Assembly (NCBI GenBank): GCA_017402895.1
Contig: JAFPLG010000077.1
Coordinates: 1 to 10,873 of the forward strand
Length of the DNA stretch: 10,873 nucleotides
Reading direction: 5' to 3'
Source: Paludibacteraceae bacterium
GTDB lineage: Bacteria; Bacteroidota; Bacteroidia; Bacteroidales; Paludibacteraceae
This document shows, piece after piece, positions 7,963 to 10,873 of the stretch. Position 1 is the stretch's first letter, and every line of letters begins with the position of its first letter. Both the position numbers and the translations under genes were made by a program. The notes under the pieces are model-generated. The model was not told the DNA's origin and made no database searches. It saw only the letters and a program-made list of their open reading frames with translations.

Positions 7963-8922
7963 TTAGTGTTTGATTGTTTGGTTTCCACCACGCTTACGAT
8001 AATTTTGATCTACGCTATTCCAATCGTAGATAAACGACTTGCCACGTTGAGGCAACTCAAATGCAACGGTATATTTAACACCCACATTCAGATTGCGTAT
8101 CGTCGCATTATCCGACATCGTACTTAGCAGCAGAGGCTGTATGTAGAATTTCAAACCTTCGTCCGTCTCACGATAGTCAAAAGCTGGTGCGCCCGTTCCT
8201 TTGGCATGCAGATTCAGGATACCAAAATCCACATAAGCAGCCAAGTACATACGCACTCTATCGGGATCGAGCCGGAAGGCCTTGTATCGGAACATATGCC
8301 CAAGACGTCCACCCACTTCAAGATGCGCCATGATATTCACATTCCACTTCATCGGCAGCAAACCACTCTGCATCGTATGCCCCGACTGGAACTGGTGATT
8401 CGGCATATCATAGAAGTCATCGTACATGCGGTCATATTCGCCATACGTAGTAAACTCGGCGTTGGACGACGCTGCGCCGTATAGATTAACGGATGCTTTC
8501 GGTCCGATCAGGAAATAGAAACGCCCCCACTCTCCGCCGACGAGCAGCGGGATATTGAGGTTGAGCATATGACTCAGGTCGTTTGACTCATCCACTAATA
8601 CGTGCATCTGGAATGGTTCCCCCTCGGTATCAAGCATCGGCAGCGAGAGATCCATCGCATCCAGCGGATTGGAATTGAGGTCGTACATGCCCTCAACGCC
8701 TACGGAAAAGAGGAAATTGTTGTAGAGCAAGCGATAGTCTACGCCCAGATTGGCATTCAGTCCTGCAGAAGGTGCACGATCCGGAATATTATGCAACAAG
8801 GCCGAATATCCCAGATCACCATGCAGGGATATAAAATGCGCCTTATCAGCAGTCAGGCGGGTAAAGGCCATGGCGCTCACGCACCACACTATCGCGCATA
8901 TTATCGTTATATACCTTCTCAC
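7963..8922 (-). CDS. Outer-membrane beta-barrel protein, 319 aa
   Basis: A signal peptide (MRRYITIICAIVWCVSAMA, cleavage before Phe20) is followed by alternating amphipathic beta-strands typical of an outer-membrane barrel, such as LNANLGVDYRLL, NNFLFSVGVEGMYDL, VRMYLAAYVDFGIL and NVGVKYTVAFEL. The start is GTG at 8922: an in-frame TAG two codons upstream excludes any longer form, and the next ATG falls inside the signal peptide. There is no Shine-Dalgarno sequence. The same strand pattern and the closing motif (VKYTVAFELPQRGK) recur in the barrel of the following OmpA fusion, so the two are paralogous. It is the first gene after the promoter at 8955-8985 and is separated from the next gene by 5 bp. 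Its size is near that of PorP/SprF proteins (about 300-350 aa), but the usual N-terminal NPAYAG-like motif is not visible. Function is unknown; it may be a partner or anchor for the operon's surface proteins (inference). Confidence 0.85.
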   Translation of the reverse strand: MRRYITIICAIVWCVSAMAFTRLTADKAHFISLHGDLGYSALLHNIPDRAPSAGLNANLGVDYRLLYNNFLFSVGVEGMYDLNSNPLDAMDLSLPMLDTEGEPFQMHVLVDESNDLSHMLNLNIPLLVGGEWGRFYFLIGPKASVNLYGAASSNAEFTTYGEYDRMYDDFYDMPNHQFQSGHTMQSGLLPMKWNVNIMAHLEVGGRLGHMFRYKAFRLDPDRVRMYLAAYVDFGILNLHAKGTGAPAFDYRETDEGLKFYIQPLLLSTMSDNATIRNLNVGVKYTVAFELPQRGKSFIYDWNSVDQNYRKRGGNQTIKH

Positions 8923-8954
8923 AGACTACGCACGTATAAATAATTCAGCGGGCG

Positions 8955-8985
8955 CAAAATTACACTTTTTTTTTGATTTGTGCAA
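8955..8985 (-). promoter_or_regulatory. Bacteroidota-type promoter of the left operon
   Basis: Read on the minus strand, TTG (8985-8983) is followed by 20 nt and then TAATTTTG (8962-8955). This matches the primary sigma consensus of Bacteroidota: TTTG or TTG at -33, 19-21 nt, TAnnTTTG at -7. Transcription would begin near 8948, leaving about 25 nt before the GTG start at 8922. The spacer contains a run of nine A (8974-8966). Confidence 0.8.
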
Positions 8986-8999
8986 GTTTTTTATATTGT

Positions 9000-9026
9000 T
9001 TTTGCATGATTTTGCATTTTTTTGCA
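9000..9026. repeat. Three TTTTGCA repeats at exact 10-bp spacing upstream of the promoter
   Basis: The plus strand carries TTTTGCA at 9000-9006, 9010-9016 and 9020-9026, one per helical turn, 15-41 bp upstream of the -33 element at 8985. A looser TTTGTGCA occurs at 8977-8984, beside the -33 box. The layout fits a helically phased activator site or bent DNA. No regulator is identified. Confidence 0.55.
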
Positions 9027-9064
9027 GATTTAAAGATAAAAAAACATACCATACTACAACAGAA

Positions 9065-9086
9065 AGGGCCGCCCGAGAGCAGCCCT
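9065..9086 (-). terminator. Intrinsic terminator of the right-hand gene
   Basis: On the minus strand, AGGGCTGC and GCGGCCCT form an 8-bp stem with one G-U pair around a 6-nt TCTCGG loop, followed at once by TTTCTGTTG. It lies about 30 nt after the stop at 9116. The T tract is short, but a T7 run also occurs at 9044-9038. It separates the right-hand gene from the left operon. Confidence 0.8.
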
Positions 9087-9098
9087 ATCTGTGAATTA

Positions 9099-9114
9099 TT
9101 CTGAGGATTCAGAA
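9099..9114 (-). repeat. Perfect hairpin directly after the stop codon
   Basis: TTCTGA and TCAGAA form a perfect 6-bp stem around a 4-nt ATCC loop, beginning one base after the TAG at 9116-9118. It has no T tract, so it is not itself a terminator. It could protect the 3' end of the transcript or be chance. Confidence 0.5.
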
Positions 9115-9115
9115 C

Positions 9116-10873
9116 CTATTTGCGGGGATCGCTTACCTTCTGACCGGCAGCGTTGTACCACTCATCGTTGCAGATGATGTACAGGTTGTCGCGGAAGATA
9201 ATCTTGCGAGCACCTTCGCCAAACTCGACATTGTTGATACCCTCATGAGCATCGTAGATCTCGGCGGTCAGAACGAGTACAGCTGTACAGTTCTCACCCA
9301 CTACGAGTACGGTGTCCACATAGGTACCGAACGAGCTCTCAGTCGAGTATTCGATCGGCGTCTGACCCGGAACGTACGGATGCTGTTCGTTCAGATAGGT
9401 GAACGGCAGTTCATCATTCGATACACGGATCGCATCGTAGATGGTATCTTCGTCAGCATGGTAGCTGAGAACCAGCGTCATGATACTATCGCAACCTGCT
9501 GCCGAAACAGTGGTATCGCGGTAGAGACCGGCGCGGTTGTAAACAACGCTATTCCATGTGTAGGTCTCGCCCTGACAGAGAGCAACCACCTCGTCCTCTG
9601 CATATGCACGCGGAATGACATACAGATTGAGGGTTACCAAACTATCACAGTGCTCAACCGACTGGAGTTTGCGGCGATAGGTACCGGTACGATCCTTACC
9701 CGTGAAGTTGATATCCGTATAGGTCTCACCCTCACAGATGGTATCACTTACGAAGGTCTCTTCTACCGGAGCGTACGATACATTCAGCACATAGATGCTA
9801 TCACGATAGCCCTTGGTGTTTGCATCGAAGTCATACGCCTTATCCAGACGACGATAGGTCGAATCACCTGCAGCCACCTTATCACCATCGATATAGAAGC
9901 CGAGTTTATCGACATCCTCGTACTGGCAAGCCTGAGCAGCATCCTCAACTACGTCGAAGTAGTTGATACGGATGTTATCCAGGTGAACCGCGCTGGTGTA
10001 AGGAGCACTACCCTTATAGGTATCGGCCTCACGATAGAAGGCTATACGTACGTTCTTGCCGGCATACTTGGTCAGGTCGTAACGCATATTCGCCGGAGCG
10101 AACGGAATGTCACGCAACTGGTTGCCTGCAGGCAGCTGGTTATTCCAGATACCAAGGATATTCTCCTTCTTCCAAGTCTTACCACCGTCCTCAGACAGAG
10201 CAATCATGAAGGTGTAGTCATCGGCCATCTGTGCCTCCGAAGCCGGAATTGCAGCCGGAGTGGTCGAAGCCGAGCAACCGGTCAGAGCCATGTCGAACGT
10301 GAGGTGCGCCGGCTTGGTCTCGTCGAGCGAGATCGTCGGAGTAATCATCCAGTAGTAATCATAGTCGTGCGTCGTTGCGGACGAGCTGGAGTAGAATACT
10401 ACGGCATAGTGCGCACCCTCGAGACCGGCATTGGTCGTTACACGACGCCAGCCATACGAAGTGCTATTAGCACCCGTCAGTTCTACATCCGTGCTGTCGA
10501 TAACCGTGATAGCCGAGTTGGTAGCGAACTGCCAATCAGACTCCAGGTTAGCTGCACCGAAGGTCTCCACGAAGAACGGCTCACGAGCAGTCGTGAAGTT
10601 CGCATTCATCGAGAACTCACTCTCACCCAGATCACCGGCGCAGATAGTACGTACACGCCATACATAATTCTCGTAAGCCTTCAGACCGGTTACCACGAAC
10701 GTATTGGACGGAACGGTATCGTTGTAAACGAATGCCGAGTCCTCGGTAAAGGTATAATCGGTCGAAACCTGGAGGATATAGCTTGCCGCACCTTCCTTCT
10801 CTCCCCAGTTGAGGGTTGCCTTGTGTGCACCTATCTCCGTTGCGGTCAGTGTCTCCTGAACCGGAGCCTCACA
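9116..10873 (-). CDS. Secreted surface protein, C-terminal part (fn3, jelly-roll, Cys repeats, candidate sorting tail)
   Basis: The frame is open from the right edge to TAG at 9116-9118, with 585 residues visible; the 5' end lies outside the window. The codon at 10696 that could serve as a GTG start is an internal Val in the middle of an fn3 domain, so it is not the start. Visible residues 1-97 form an fn3 domain (ATLNWGEKEGAASYILQVST, YENYVWRVRTIC). Residues about 100-308 form a choice-of-anchor J / cleaved-adhesin jelly-roll (FFVETFGAANLESDW opening, AVHLDNIRINYFD closing). Two Cys repeats lie at about 374-421 (CEGETYT...HCDSLVTLNL) and 425-472 (CQGETYTWN...GCDSIMTLVL), and a third degenerate copy lies at about 473-540. 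The end (about 546-585) reads GINNVE, ARKIIFRDNLYII, WYNAAGQKV, a tail type seen on Bacteroidales exported proteins and possibly a sorting signal. It is transcribed separately from the left block. Confidence 0.9.
   Translation of the reverse strand, partial: CEAPVQETLTATEIGAHKATLNWGEKEGAASYILQVSTDYTFTEDSAFVYNDTVPSNTFVVTGLKAYENYVWRVRTICAGDLGESEFSMNANFTTAREPFFVETFGAANLESDWQFATNSAITVIDSTDVELTGANSTSYGWRRVTTNAGLEGAHYAVVFYSSSSATTHDYDYYWMITPTISLDETKPAHLTFDMALTGCSASTTPAAIPASEAQMADDYTFMIALSEDGGKTWKKENILGIWNNQLPAGNQLRDIPFAPANMRYDLTKYAGKNVRIAFYREADTYKGSAPYTSAVHLDNIRINYFDVVEDAAQACQYEDVDKLGFYIDGDKVAAGDSTYRRLDKAYDFDANTKGYRDSIYVLNVSYAPVEETFVSDTICEGETYTDINFTGKDRTGTYRRKLQSVEHCDSLVTLNLYVIPRAYAEDEVVALCQGETYTWNSVVYNRAGLYRDTTVSAAGCDSIMTLVLSYHADEDTIYDAIRVSNDELPFTYLNEQHPYVPGQTPIEYSTESSFGTYVDTVLVVGENCTAVLVLTAEIYDAHEGINNVEFGEGARKIIFRDNLYIICNDEWYNAAGQKVSDPRK

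Larger units (their letters stand above)
8923..9115. other. AT-rich intergenic region between two transcription units
   Basis: This 193-bp gap contains, from right to left, the post-stop hairpin, the terminator, the phased TTTTGCA repeats and the promoter. No convincing small gene or RNA gene was seen in it. Its base composition is far more AT-rich than the coding DNA on either side. Confidence 0.8.

Noticed and set aside
7963..8922. Calling the 319-aa barrel PorP/SprF
   Set aside because: Size and context are suggestive, but the characteristic N-terminal NPAYAG-like region of that family is not visible.
9116..10696. Complete 526-aa protein starting at GTG 10696
   Set aside because: The reading frame continues to the window edge, and the GTG codes for a Val in the middle of an fn3 domain, so the gene is partial.

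Overview
The window looks like Bacteroidota chromosome, most likely order Bacteroidales. Four things point there: surface proteins built from fn3, jelly-roll and Cys-Asp-Ser repeat modules with a type IX secretion (T9SS) C-terminal domain; OmpA-type envelope proteins; no Shine-Dalgarno sequence before any of the four visible starts; and one promoter matching the Bacteroidota form (TTG, 20 nt, TAATTTTG). Coding DNA is roughly 50% GC by eye, while the one long intergenic region is very AT-rich. Genus and species cannot be fixed from the sequence. All five genes lie on the minus strand, so they are read from the right edge to the left.

Right block (10873-9116): the 3' part of a secreted surface protein, with an fn3 domain, a jelly-roll domain, two clear and one degenerate Cys-rich repeats and a short C-terminal tail that may be a sorting signal. 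Its stop is followed by two hairpins, the second a good intrinsic terminator (9065-9086). Next comes a 193-bp AT-rich spacer holding a triple TTTTGCA repeat with exact 10-bp spacing and a clear promoter firing leftward.

Left block (8922 to beyond 1) is a probable four-gene operon. It begins with a 319-aa outer-membrane beta-barrel protein with a GTG start. Five bases later comes a 732-aa fusion of signal peptide, Lys/Ala/Gln/Glu coiled coil, a barrel homologous to the preceding protein, two carboxypeptidase-regulatory-like beta domains and a C-terminal OmpA peptidoglycan-binding domain. After 37 bp carrying a 7-bp tandem repeat comes a 1061-aa exported protein with a T9SS type A-like C-terminus. 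Its stop overlaps by 14 bp the start of a paralogous exported protein that runs off the left edge (849 residues visible).

Working model (inference): the two related barrels are the outer-membrane part of the locus, one of them tied to peptidoglycan through OmpA, and the two large paralogues are surface-exposed cargo exported by T9SS. This resembles the PorP/SprF plus PorE plus adhesin arrangement in general logic, but the barrels do not show PorP/SprF hallmarks. No RNA gene, CRISPR array, insertion sequence or phage gene was seen.
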